Under the pieces are notes generated by a model. It did no database searches and was not told the origin of the DNA. It saw nothing but the letters and a program-made list of their open reading frames with translations. From Desulfobacterales bacterium (lineage in GTDB: Bacteria; Desulfobacterota; Desulfobacteria; Desulfobacterales; RPRI01), in assembly GCA_030689795.1 (NCBI GenBank), contig JAUYEO010000183.1, positions 1-17,232 of the forward strand: a DNA stretch of 17,232 nucleotides, written 5' to 3'. A program made the position numbers and the translations under genes. This document shows positions 7,725 to 14,994 of the stretch, one piece after another (position 1 is the first letter of the stretch; each line of letters begins with the position of its first letter).

Positions 7725-7807
7725 GCCGGCCAAGTAAAAAGCCATATGCGAACGGATTTGAGATTTTTGGGAAAGTGAGCATATTTAGACTTTTTACAAA
7801 ACCGTCA
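7725..7807. repeat. Copy of the GTAAAAAG-ended inverted-repeat family, 83 bp
   Basis: The left end is GCCGGCCAAGTAAAAAGCC (7725-7743). The right end, read on the minus strand, is TGACGGTTTTGTAAAAAGTC (7788-7807). The two are inverted and share GTAAAAAG plus a GC-rich flank. The element starts two bases after the ATPase stop codon, read on the minus strand, and fills most of the 121-bp gap before the coiled-coil protein gene. It has no coding capacity and may affect the expression ratio of the two genes. Confidence 0.6.
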
Positions 7808-7808
7808 A

Positions 7809-8639
7809 TTATGTTGTGAGCCCTTTGCATAACACCCCGTTAATCATTTCCTTAGCCGCGTCCGGTTTCAAAAAAAGATGTTCTTCAATCTGCCGAGCAA
7901 AAAATTCCAGCGGGACATTGTTCTCATATATCTCAATATATCTGCTTTCTATTTCCGGAACATTATCTTTCTGGCGATTTTCCGTAACTACCTGCAGGGT
8001 GTTATAAAAGCAAAAATGCCGGTCGTTTTTAATCTCCTTGCCCATCCAATGATCAATAAAAAAGGCTGTCCGGAGATTTATTTTATATGCCTTTTCCAGC
8101 ATCACCCAGAAATAGTGCCGCCTTTCGGCGTCCAGATTCGAAAGCGGTTCATCCAGGAACCAGACAGGCTTTTTTTCGTCCAGGATAATATCCATCAGGA
8201 CTTTCTGCTGCTGGCCGCCCGAAAGCAAATCAGGATATTCCTTCAAAGAAAAAGATTCTTCCCTGTTTCTGTCCGAACCGTTCAGAATAATATAATTGTC
8301 ACGGGTTGAAACAGGCAGAAAAAAAACTTTCTGCGGAAAAATGCAAAAATATCGCTCCCGCAACTCGGCAGCCCGAATGTGATTAAAGCCCGGTCTGTTA
8401 TAAGCTTCGCCGTTATATGCGACAGACCCTGCGCCGGTTTTCCCTCCTTTCCCTACATCGCCGGCCGTTAAGGCAAGCAGATTGAGAAAGGTCGTTTTGC
8501 CGGAGCCATTGTCTCCGTGCAGAAAGTAAACTCCACCTTTAAATTCGAGCGCATTCCCTTTCTGCAGGTTGAACGTAATGGTGAACTTATCGTCCCATTT
8601 CACAACCAGAGGAAACTTCACTTCAAAAAGGCTTCGCAT
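7809..8639 (-). CDS. ABC transporter ATP-binding protein (partner of the FtsX/MacB-type permease)
   Basis: Cytoplasmic ATPase that would power the permease encoded immediately upstream. All nucleotide-binding motifs are present and intact (numbered from the ATG at 8639): Walker A GDNGSGKTT (42-50), Q-loop FPQ (Q103), signature LSGGQQQK (139-146), Walker B VWFLDE (159-164), D-loop SNLD (167-170) and switch His in IDH (H197). About 60 residues after the H-loop form a C-terminal tail of unknown function, with no TOBE-like motif that I can recognise. The start at 8639 is preferred to an ATG at 8666 because AAGGAAG lies 8 nt upstream of it and the longer form has no Shine-Dalgarno. It begins 4 nt after the permease stop, so the two are translationally linked. 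ATPase identity is secure, substrate unknown. Confidence 0.9.
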   Translation of the reverse strand: MRSLFEVKFPLVVKWDDKFTITFNLQKGNALEFKGGVYFLHGDNGSGKTTFLNLLALTAGDVGKGGKTGAGSVAYNGEAYNRPGFNHIRAAELRERYFCIFPQKVFFLPVSTRDNYIILNGSDRNREESFSLKEYPDLLSGGQQQKVLMDIILDEKKPVWFLDEPLSNLDAERRHYFWVMLEKAYKINLRTAFFIDHWMGKEIKNDRHFCFYNTLQVVTENRQKDNVPEIESRYIEIYENNVPLEFFARQIEEHLFLKPDAAKEMINGVLCKGLTT

Positions 8640-8643
8640 GGGA

Positions 8644-10098
8644 TTATCTTCCTTTATGAAGGGCATACAGGTTCAGGGTGTCACCGGTAAACTGGCTGAA
8701 GCACCACCTGTTTATAGGATAAAAACCCGCTGCTGCAGCTAAAAAAGTAACAAACAACGGCAGTATCATGTCGGCAGGGGCTCCTTTGGTTCCCATAAAC
8801 AAATAAAATCCCGCCGGAACACCACACTTTATAAGCAGCATCAGACTTACCGGCAGCATCCAGAATATCAGCAATATCTCTCTTACCCTGTTTTTATACA
8901 TGAGCAAAAACGCTATCTCCGTTTTCAAATGAATGAACGCAAACAGGGAAATCATGAACGGAAAAGCGATTCCCATTGATAAATCCGTAAGGTAAAAATG
9001 AAGATGGTTTGACCATATATCATCATTTATATTCCTTACCCTGTCTCTGATAATATGAGACTTTTCATAAGAAAACAGGTAGTGCCCTTTAAAATGCATG
9101 CCGTTGATGTAATTCATGAAATCATCATTTATATGGATATTCTGATAGAGCAGCCAGTTCCACTGCGGCATCAACAAACCCGGAATATATAAAGGGACAT
9201 ACCTGGGATACATATCGATATCGGCATACAAAGCTTTACCGAGATAACTTTCCGGAACATTCAGATATCTCGAATCCGTTTCAATAGTGGAATCGGGGTA
9301 ACTTTTTACAGAATCGAGCAAGTCTATTACGTCGGTGGTGTTATCCTGCTTAAGATGTTCCAGAATGTGCAGATAATTCATCGGGACGACGGATTCAACC
9401 CTGCTCAGATACAGATTCGGTTCGCTCTTTTCATTCCCCTGCGCCCTTTTCATATTGTCGGTGATTCTCTGTTTCAACGTATTTATAACATCCCTTCTTT
9501 TGTCGCCGACATCCGTAAGCATCATATCGGCGATATCCGCAAGGTCGCTTTTCAGCGCTGTTTGCCTGCTCTGAATAATCTCTTTGCTTAAGCTGACTCC
9601 ATTGTAATCGATATACATTCCCTTAACCCGGGTTTGATCTCCAGCTCCGCTCCCCTCAACATAAAACTCCCTGGCAGCCTGAGTCATGTTAAAAATACCG
9701 TACAACAACAAAATGGCGTCGTTTCCACCGGCTCCGGGGTCAGGCCCTAATTCCGACGGCGCAAGAACATGAATATACAGGTTGTTTTGATATATGAATG
9801 CCTTTCCGACAATTTCAGCGCCCAGCTCACGCAATTGCTGCCTGCTCCCCGCAAGAAATTTTTCAAAGTCGTCAGGGGTTCGCTGGCGTATGAAAAAAAA
9901 CTTGAAGGCTTTCTCATCCAGAACTTCTTTTTTCAGCGATTCTGTTTTAATAAACGTCATTACATAGCTGTATGTGTTGAAACCCATCAGAAACATAAAA
10001 GTGACGACTAAACAGACGAATCGCTTCCGGGTGGATTTCCGGAAAAGCATTTTCAGGCACACAACCTGTAATATACTAAAATCTCTGCTAAAGAGCAT
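8644..10098 (-). CDS. FtsX/MacB/LolC-type ABC permease with a large extracytoplasmic domain
   Basis: A 484-residue inner-membrane protein. One membrane helix near the N-terminus (about 27-49, preceded by basic RKSTRKR) is followed by about 320 extracytoplasmic residues (50-370) and three C-terminal helices (about 373-391, 407-425, 442-461). The one-plus-three layout with a large domain after helix 1 is that of type VII ABC proteins (MacB, LolC/E, FtsX), which move mechanical signals or lipoproteins rather than small solutes. The cytoplasmic loop after helix 2 has the REILLIFW pattern that fits the REI-LL-ALG coupling region of that superfamily. Sequence similarity to named members is weak. 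The start at 10098 has GGGAG 9 nt upstream. The ATPase follows after 4 nt. Topology is read by eye; general class fairly sure, function unknown. Confidence 0.75.
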   Translation of the reverse strand: MLFSRDFSILQVVCLKMLFRKSTRKRFVCLVVTFMFLMGFNTYSYVMTFIKTESLKKEVLDEKAFKFFFIRQRTPDDFEKFLAGSRQQLRELGAEIVGKAFIYQNNLYIHVLAPSELGPDPGAGGNDAILLLYGIFNMTQAAREFYVEGSGAGDQTRVKGMYIDYNGVSLSKEIIQSRQTALKSDLADIADMMLTDVGDKRRDVINTLKQRITDNMKRAQGNEKSEPNLYLSRVESVVPMNYLHILEHLKQDNTTDVIDLLDSVKSYPDSTIETDSRYLNVPESYLGKALYADIDMYPRYVPLYIPGLLMPQWNWLLYQNIHINDDFMNYINGMHFKGHYLFSYEKSHIIRDRVRNINDDIWSNHLHFYLTDLSMGIAFPFMISLFAFIHLKTEIAFLLMYKNRVREILLIFWMLPVSLMLLIKCGVPAGFYLFMGTKGAPADMILPLFVTFLAAAAGFYPINRWCFSQFTGDTLNLYALHKGR

Positions 10099-10161
10099 GA
10101 CAAGATACTCCCGGCGTTCCGCAGAACATTAGTAAGTAAGAGATTCTTGCCTGCGTTTTTC

Positions 10162-10178
10162 TACCCCTCAAGGGGGTA
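10162..10178. other. Short GC-rich hairpin between the secreted protein and permease genes
   Basis: CCCCT (10164-10168) and AGGGG (10171-10175) pair across a 2-base loop, with flanking TA/TA. No U-run follows on either strand, so it is not a standard terminator. It may be an mRNA-processing or stabilising hairpin in the 149-bp gap between the two genes. Weak evidence. Confidence 0.3.
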
Positions 10179-10247
10179 CTGAAAAGAGTCCCGTTTATCG
10201 GGGTTCGGGCACATCTCCAAAACCGGCACATCAGGTATCCCATCAGT

Positions 10248-11132
10248 TCACTTGATATCATCATAGGACCGAAGCGTTATCACCATGTTCTTCTTCATCC
10301 CGATTTCGTCGGCATACTTTTTTAATTCTTCAGAAAATTTCTTGCCGAAACGTGTAACTATAATGACCTGATCGGCAAAATTGGTTCCAAGGCGGGATTT
10401 TATATTGTCCAACACTGTCTGATAATATTTCAGGGTTCCGTTTTCAAGCGAAAGGCCCATCTTGTCGGTATCCAGTTTGGTAACTGTGTCAAGAGTCCTG
10501 AAGTAATAGCTGTTGTAATTGCCTGCTTCATAGTAGTAAAAATAGTGTGTATAATCCGGATTGCCGGTAAGACGCTTGACGCTCCCATAGTAATTTCTTA
10601 AATCTGCATCAAAGCTGTTGAAATCAAAAAATAAAACCCGTTTGGCGCCTTTCGGCAACATGATTTCATCCATTTTCTGGGATACAAGGTCGGCATTCTC
10701 TATGATAAGCGCCGGATAGTATCCGGTATTATCAAGCTTGACCTTTATCGCCCCTTCAGTGACGCGATAGGTGATATCATGCAGTCGCCGGTCATATTCA
10801 AATTCAATTTTAAATTTACCCTGGGCCTGATTTTTAACTGTCATCTGGAGATCATAATTGCGCAGGAAAGAGGGCGGATCGTTCACTATCTCCCAATAAC
10901 CCAATTCACCCAGGGGAATGGACTCCTCCCTGGCGTTTTCCACAAGGGCAATATAATTGTAGCCGGCCGTAGTGCCGGTGACGCCGATACTGAAGATTCT
11001 GTTGTTTTCCTTGCCAAGATCAATCCGGCGGTCTTTAAACAGGCCTTCAGCCCGGACATCTGCTCCGTAAGACCAGCCTGCAATCAAAAAGATACAGAAC
11101 CATTTAAAATGTTGTCTTTTAATTTTCATCAT
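10248..11132 (-). CDS. Secreted protein with a possible degenerate vWA-like C-terminal half
   Basis: A 294-residue protein I do not recognise. Residues 1-28 have a basic start, a hydrophobic core (WFCIFLIAGW) and an Ala-rich end, so a Sec signal peptide is likely and the protein is periplasmic. The middle (45-135) looks beta-rich. From 164 on, RVLFFDFNSFDADLRNYYGS resembles the strand and helix around the metal site in the vWA protein encoded upstream (FFLIDVSESMRPFADYV), and YTHYFYYYEAGNYNSYYF and VIIVTRFGKKF fall where further vWA strands would lie. If this is a vWA fold, the DxSxS metal motif is lost (D170, N172, F174). That is inference from local likeness. Its position between the vWA protein and the permease argues for a shared job. 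Two adjacent ATGs (11132 and 11129) are possible starts; the Shine-Dalgarno is weak. Confidence 0.75.
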   Translation of the reverse strand: MMKIKRQHFKWFCIFLIAGWSYGADVRAEGLFKDRRIDLGKENNRIFSIGVTGTTAGYNYIALVENAREESIPLGELGYWEIVNDPPSFLRNYDLQMTVKNQAQGKFKIEFEYDRRLHDITYRVTEGAIKVKLDNTGYYPALIIENADLVSQKMDEIMLPKGAKRVLFFDFNSFDADLRNYYGSVKRLTGNPDYTHYFYYYEAGNYNSYYFRTLDTVTKLDTDKMGLSLENGTLKYYQTVLDNIKSRLGTNFADQVIIVTRFGKKFSEELKKYADEIGMKKNMVITLRSYDDIK

Positions 11133-11180
11133 AATTTTTTATCCGTCTATGGATTAAATTGCGTAACAAGGCACCTGACG

Positions 11181-11457
11181 AGAGCTTTGCGTAACATCTG
11201 ATTAAATGGTCGGCTATGGGTAATGGGCTTTGGCATTCCGCAAGAATGCGACTCAGACTCCGCCAACGGCAGCAAATTCGCTCCCATGAAATCCGGGCAA
11301 CCCCAGTGGATATACGCCCACGAAGCCGTGACTTCGTCTCTGCCTGTGTCTCTTTGTTGACAATCAGGGGGCGTTGATATGTTTCTTTAAAAATTTCTTG
11401 CGAAAGGCCAAAGCCCATTACCCATGCCAGACCCGAATGGTAGATATTCAAAGCTCT
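11181..11457. repeat. 277-bp element with about 65-bp imperfect inverted arms
   Basis: AGAGCTTTG at 11181-11189 faces CAAAGCTCT at 11449-11457. A perfect 19-bp pair follows inside (ATGGGTAATGGGCTTTGGC, 11216-11234, against 11407-11425), and the likeness runs on through CGCAAGAA. About 144 bp separate the arms and contain a small hairpin (ACGAAG...CTTCGT near 11310-11337). It lies in the 461-bp gap between the vWA gene and the next gene. An open frame on the minus strand crosses it but looks non-protein-like. The shape fits a non-autonomous mobile repeat; from memory, similar sequence is widespread in Desulfobacterales. Confidence 0.7.
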
Positions 11458-11534
11458 CATGGCGCCTGTCATGATATTGGATAACAGCCATAAAACAAAT
11501 GTTGTTCGTTTTTCAGCCTGACCGGTAAAGGCAT

Positions 11535-11553
11535 CTGCCGGCAAATACGGCAG
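11535..11553. other. Hairpin downstream of the vWA gene
   Basis: CTGCCG (11535-11540) and CGGCAG (11548-11553) form a perfect 6-bp stem with a 7-base loop. No U-run follows. It is the second of two hairpins after the vWA gene and may help stabilise or process its mRNA. Confidence 0.3.
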
Positions 11554-11564
11554 GGCACACCCTC

Positions 11565-11588
11565 ACCGGACGGAGCATTCCGGCCGGT
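11565..11588 (-). terminator. Strong hairpin directly after the vWA gene stop codon, without U-run
   Basis: ACCGG and CCGGT (11565-11569 and 11584-11588) close a stem with one mismatch, then CGGA pairs with TCCG around a GCAT loop. It begins 5 bp after the stop codon at 11594. With no U-tract it is more likely an mRNA 3'-end stabiliser or partial terminator than a full stop. It would let the vWA protein be made in greater amount than the genes downstream. Confidence 0.35.
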
Positions 11589-11593
11589 CAATT

Positions 11594-13927
11594 TCACTGC
11601 CCGGAGGTATAAAGCTCCCCTACCTTCAGATACATGAACTTGCGTTGAACTGCCTGATTAAATGAATTGAGATGGAATCCCCGTTCTGAAATATAATCGC
11701 CGAGCTTTTCCCTGCTTCCACCGAGGGACCTGTTCCACTGGACTTTCTGTCCGGCTTCTTTATTGGTCAGCGCCCTGTAAAACACCGCATCGGCATTGTT
11801 TAATGTCTTCATTTCAATAAGAGGTTTGATATGATCGTACAGCTTTCGGCATTTTTCAATTTCATCAACACTCACAAGGGAGTTTATAATGACCAGCTTC
11901 TTAAGATCCGACAATGTAACATCATCCTGGGTCTTGACCGCCCGCAGGTATGATTCCACCGGTTTGGCGGGAATTGCTATTCTTTCTTCCCATACTTCCG
12001 GATTGCCTACTTCGTCTATGTATTTTACAACATGGTTTAACACCTGGATTTTCCGGTCGGTCCATTTTCGTATTTTGCCCAAAAGATTTTCGTCCGAAAA
12101 ATACAATATCACATCCTTTGACAATTTATCTCCGCTGGCGGAGTTGATGAACACATGGTCAATGTATGATTCAATCCCTTCGATCAGGCGCTGGTTATGT
12201 TTGAGAAAATCATCCTGCCGCCTTGCCTCTGACTGCAATGATGCGGTCTCGAATTTGAATCTTCTAAAGCTGACCGCCTGGCCGGCGGTATCGCTTGATT
12301 CAAAACGGGCGATGGTATCTTCCAGTTGCTGGTAAGCATTCCCGGGATTATCATCCAATTGTGAGTTCGGCTTTCTGACTCCGTGCCGGCCGGGATAGAC
12401 AAAGTAAACTCTCAGGTTCAGTTGCTTCGACCGTTTAACCATGTCGGCGAACGCTTTATCCGTCAGGTCATTGGGGCCTGCATCGGTTATGACAAAAAGC
12501 AGTTTTTCCTGCAGCGGCAGGATCTCCCTGTCATTTTGAAGTGATTCGATTTCATACAGCACCTTGGCAAAAGCCCTTGCCAGGGGTTCGGCAAAATTAC
12601 GGTCTCCGGTCTTGTGAACAAACTCGATATTTTCCGGCTTTTTTACCCTTATGAAATTGGGTTCGGCATTCATGTCTCGGTCGCTGGTGGCGGAATCCCA
12701 GTACGCATAGACCCGGTTCACACTTAGTCCTATCCCTTTTTGCCTTACTCCCTGGATACTTTTATTAAACGCCTTTACGTAATCCGCGAAAGGTCGCATG
12801 CTTTCGGAAACATCGATCAAAAAGAAGGCGTTCAGGTTTTCCTTGATTGAATTTCCAAGCAGTCTCATCAGGCGGGGGGTAAAAGCACCCGGTATAAAAA
12901 CTCTGGCGAAATTGCCGCCTTCCACATTCTCAGGATGTGTAAGCTGGGGAAAACCAAATTGCGCATAAAATTTATGCAGGCTCTCCTGATCAAGCTTTTC
13001 GACAATGTCATTGAACAGGCGTTCTTTTAAATAAATATGTTGAACGTAAAAATTGTTGATTTCATTGGTTTCTTTTGCTGTTTTCCGGTTATTCTGCTGA
13101 TCGAAGAACTTTACCTGTTTAAGCGGATGGTAATAAAGCCTGGATCGCCATAATGTGATGTATTTTTTCTCGACCCAGCCGATGATCCCAAAATCTTCCA
13201 CGTTCTCTCTGTAGTCGAGTTCATTAAAATCTTTGCCCAGCAGGTAATAACCGTCCTGATAATCCAGAATCTTGTAGAAATCATAATCCACCAGATTTTC
13301 CGCCGGAGTCGCAGTATCTTTCCTGTCGCTTTGCCAGCTGTTCCAGATTGTCGGAAAATCCTGGGCCTCACCCGGAAGACTCAGGAATCCGTATACGGGT
13401 ATATATGCCCGCTGCTTGTCCAGGAGTGCGTTGTACCACAGGAATGTTTTTTCAAAATCAGGGATATCAACGGTAAATTTCTTTTTGTCCCTTTTTCTCA
13501 CAAGAGTCAGCTGCTGTGAATCCCAGTTAATTTCTTTGATGTAAAAAACTTCCTGAAATTCAATTTTATCCTTTGGAAAAAAGCTGCTCAAACCGCCCGC
13601 GGAAAACGAAGCTTTCGCGTGGGCAACAAAGAATATTCCCTCGTTCGGGTCGGTGCTGAAAACATAACCCTGACTGCTGCCGCTTCCGGCCGCTTTGCGT
13701 TCGGCGGCTTTCAAGTTCTGATCCAATTCATGATAAAGACGCTTCAGGGTATTCATTAATTTGTCGGGTTCAAATTGACCTTCACGGTCTTTATCAACGG
13801 TAGTGGGACATTTGATATTTACCCGGCGGTCTGCATTAAAATCAGGCTGAACGGCGCCTGCAGGAGTACAAAAGAATAACAGGATACAAGCTATAAGAAG
13901 GGTCATAATCTTGCGAACACAAATCAT
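11594..13927 (-). CDS. Secreted von Willebrand factor A domain protein with SH3-like region
   Basis: A 777-residue exported protein. Residues 1-25 form a clear signal peptide (hydrophobic IMTLLIACILLFF, then TPAGA). A beta-rich region (about 90-200) follows, then an SH3-like stretch (about 217-262) ending GIIGWVEKKYITLW. The vWA domain covers about 366-515 and has a complete metal-ion-dependent adhesion site: D372-x-S374-x-S376 (DVSES), T440 in KTGD and D482 in VITDAG. The last 260 residues are helix-rich and unassigned. vWA domains with an intact MIDAS bind ligands or partners through a divalent metal. The protein most like it that I know in layout is the periplasmic vWA domain of T6SS kinase PpkA, but no kinase domain or membrane anchor is present. 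First gene of the block, with a perfect GGAGGTGA 6 nt before the ATG and a good promoter. Domain call is firm, role is not. Confidence 0.88.
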   Translation of the reverse strand: MICVRKIMTLLIACILLFFCTPAGAVQPDFNADRRVNIKCPTTVDKDREGQFEPDKLMNTLKRLYHELDQNLKAAERKAAGSGSSQGYVFSTDPNEGIFFVAHAKASFSAGGLSSFFPKDKIEFQEVFYIKEINWDSQQLTLVRKRDKKKFTVDIPDFEKTFLWYNALLDKQRAYIPVYGFLSLPGEAQDFPTIWNSWQSDRKDTATPAENLVDYDFYKILDYQDGYYLLGKDFNELDYRENVEDFGIIGWVEKKYITLWRSRLYYHPLKQVKFFDQQNNRKTAKETNEINNFYVQHIYLKERLFNDIVEKLDQESLHKFYAQFGFPQLTHPENVEGGNFARVFIPGAFTPRLMRLLGNSIKENLNAFFLIDVSESMRPFADYVKAFNKSIQGVRQKGIGLSVNRVYAYWDSATSDRDMNAEPNFIRVKKPENIEFVHKTGDRNFAEPLARAFAKVLYEIESLQNDREILPLQEKLLFVITDAGPNDLTDKAFADMVKRSKQLNLRVYFVYPGRHGVRKPNSQLDDNPGNAYQQLEDTIARFESSDTAGQAVSFRRFKFETASLQSEARRQDDFLKHNQRLIEGIESYIDHVFINSASGDKLSKDVILYFSDENLLGKIRKWTDRKIQVLNHVVKYIDEVGNPEVWEERIAIPAKPVESYLRAVKTQDDVTLSDLKKLVIINSLVSVDEIEKCRKLYDHIKPLIEMKTLNNADAVFYRALTNKEAGQKVQWNRSLGGSREKLGDYISERGFHLNSFNQAVQRKFMYLKVGELYTSGQ

Positions 13928-14048
13928 TACATCACCTCCGCTAATCTCAGATGAACTCTGTCCTAGGAATGTTAGCGCAATATAATATCCGTTTAAAGAG
14001 CGACTCCGATCCGTGTGTTAAAAATATTGCCTCTTTTGCTGGACAAGG

Positions 14049-14077
14049 ATGATAATTAATTGATATGCTTGTGTCAA
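14049..14077 (-). promoter_or_regulatory. Strong candidate sigma-70 promoter for the vWA/ABC block
   Basis: On the minus strand a perfect TTGACA (plus 14072-14077) and TATCAT (plus 14049-14054, 5 of 6) are 17 bp apart. Transcription would start near 14042, giving a leader of about 115 nt to the vWA ATG. The -35 box abuts two 15-bp direct repeats lying upstream of it. Confidence 0.65.
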
Positions 14078-14110
14078 TAAAATGTTTTCGCCAACATAAA
14101 ATGTTTTCGC
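14072..14110. repeat. Two 15-bp direct repeats next to the promoter; possible solo IS21-type end
   Basis: ATAAAATGTTTTCGC occurs perfectly at 14077-14091 and 14096-14110 (19-bp spacing). Just outside is the tip TGTCAA, whose complement is the -35 box above. Tandem sub-terminal repeats behind a TGT tip, with an outward -35 box, are typical of IS21-family ends. No transposase gene is present, so this could be a relic end or simply a pair of binding sites for a regulator. Confidence 0.5.
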
Positions 14111-14145
14111 GGCATAACCGTAACTACCAAGCTTACCAAATTGCA

Positions 14146-14169
14146 CCGGTGATTATCAGAAAGCACCGG
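14146..14169 (-). terminator. Weak hairpin downstream of the cyclase-family gene
   Basis: CCGGTG (14146-14151) and CACCGG (14164-14169) pair perfectly around a 12-base loop, about 28 bp past the cyclase stop codon. No U-run follows, so it is a weak candidate. Confidence 0.25.
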
Positions 14170-14197
14170 AAAAGCATAAAAGCCTGAGAATCTTATT

Positions 14198-14857
14198 TCA
14201 TACAACTTTTCCGATTATAGTGACAGGCGCACCGTCTCCTCCGGCAATTCTTAAAGGCAGGACTATAACCCTGATCAATTCTTCAGGACTCCGCAGCTCT
14301 TTGAGACTCATGTCTTCGATAATTTGGATATTCCTGCCGAGAAATTCGCAATGAGCCTGCTTTCCCGTATCTCTGTGATGAAGACTTGATATCGATATAA
14401 AATCAATCCCTATTGCTCTGAGGGAGGAAAACCTGCCTGCTAAATATTCCGCGAGGTCAGGTGCAAGCCCCGGGCCATTCCGCCAGTAATGTTCCTTGCC
14501 CCTGAAATTTTCAAACCCTGTTTTTACAAGTACAATATCGGCGTCTTCCGGATAATTTTTTCCTTCAAAATCCTTTTTGCCTATCAGTTCGGGACCGTTC
14601 CTTGGAATATCCACAACAAGCGGCTTCGTAAAAACCCATTCCCCTGCTTCGTAGGAATCAACACTTTTCCCCTGCTTTATAAAATGAAGCGGACTGTCGA
14701 TATGTGTTCCGCTGTGTGCCGGAAAAGTGAGAGTGGAAGTATTGGATGAATCACCTTTGTCCATGCTTTTTTCTGACTCAATTATTATACAGCCGCATCC
14801 GCCGTATAACGGGGTTGTTTTGCTGAACGTATGAGAGAGAAATATATACCTGGTCAT
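14198..14857 (-). CDS. Cyclase / kynurenine formamidase-family metal-dependent hydrolase
   Basis: Cytoplasmic hydrolase of the cyclase (KynB-like) family, whose members cleave N-formylkynurenine, isatin or related amides using two bound metal ions. The signature HSGTHIDSPLHF carries the metal ligands His48, His52 and Asp54 and also His58 (numbered from the ATG at 14857). The N-terminal LSHTFS and the later IGIDFISIS and LPLRIAGGDGAP segments also fit. Length 219 is normal for the family. The start at 14857 is chosen because GAGG lies 8 nt upstream and a good promoter lies just beyond; an earlier ATG at 14935 would fall inside the promoter. No tryptophan-pathway neighbour is present, so the substrate is open; many relatives in anaerobes are uncharacterised. 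Confidence 0.82.
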   Translation of the reverse strand: MTRYIFLSHTFSKTTPLYGGCGCIIIESEKSMDKGDSSNTSTLTFPAHSGTHIDSPLHFIKQGKSVDSYEAGEWVFTKPLVVDIPRNGPELIGKKDFEGKNYPEDADIVLVKTGFENFRGKEHYWRNGPGLAPDLAEYLAGRFSSLRAIGIDFISISSLHHRDTGKQAHCEFLGRNIQIIEDMSLKELRSPEELIRVIVLPLRIAGGDGAPVTIIGKVV

Positions 14858-14909
14858 TTTCAATACCTCATCCGGCCGATTTGCTGAATATGGGATATAT
14901 AATGATTTG

Positions 14910-14939
14910 ATTATATTATAACAAACATCCTGCAATCAA
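14910..14939 (-). promoter_or_regulatory. Candidate sigma-70 promoter for the cyclase-family gene
   Basis: On the minus strand TTGATT (plus 14934-14939) and a perfect TATAAT (plus 14910-14915) are 18 bp apart, predicting a start near 14903 and a leader of about 45 nt. A perfect palindrome abuts the -35 box. Confidence 0.6.
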
Positions 14940-14990
14940 GGCATTTATGCCAAACACCGCATTTATATTTGCCATACCATTTGCCAAACA
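14940..14990. promoter_or_regulatory. Palindrome and repeated TGCCAAACA motifs, possible operators
   Basis: GGCATTTATGCC (14940-14951) is a 5+2+5 palindrome directly upstream of the cyclase -35 box. TGCCAAACA occurs at 14948-14956 and 14982-14990, with a near copy TGCCATACC at 14970-14978, so spacings are 22 and 12 bp, close to helical turns. GCATTTAT is also repeated at 14941 and 14959. This arrangement suggests regulator binding; no regulator gene lies nearby. Confidence 0.4.
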
Positions 14991-14994
14991 AAAC

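Noticed and set aside
11161..11200. Two GCGTAAC motifs suggesting an integron attC site
   Set aside because: The core does not fit GTTRRRY/RYYYAAC, there is no attC-like palindrome and no integrase or gene cassettes. They are explained as part of one arm of the inverted-repeat element and its flank.
11119..11544. 141-residue minus-strand open frame overlapping the start of the 294-residue secreted protein
   Set aside because: It runs through the inverted-repeat element, has an Arg/Cys/Trp-rich composition with no recognisable motif, and overlaps the next gene start. It looks like chance translation of a repeat.
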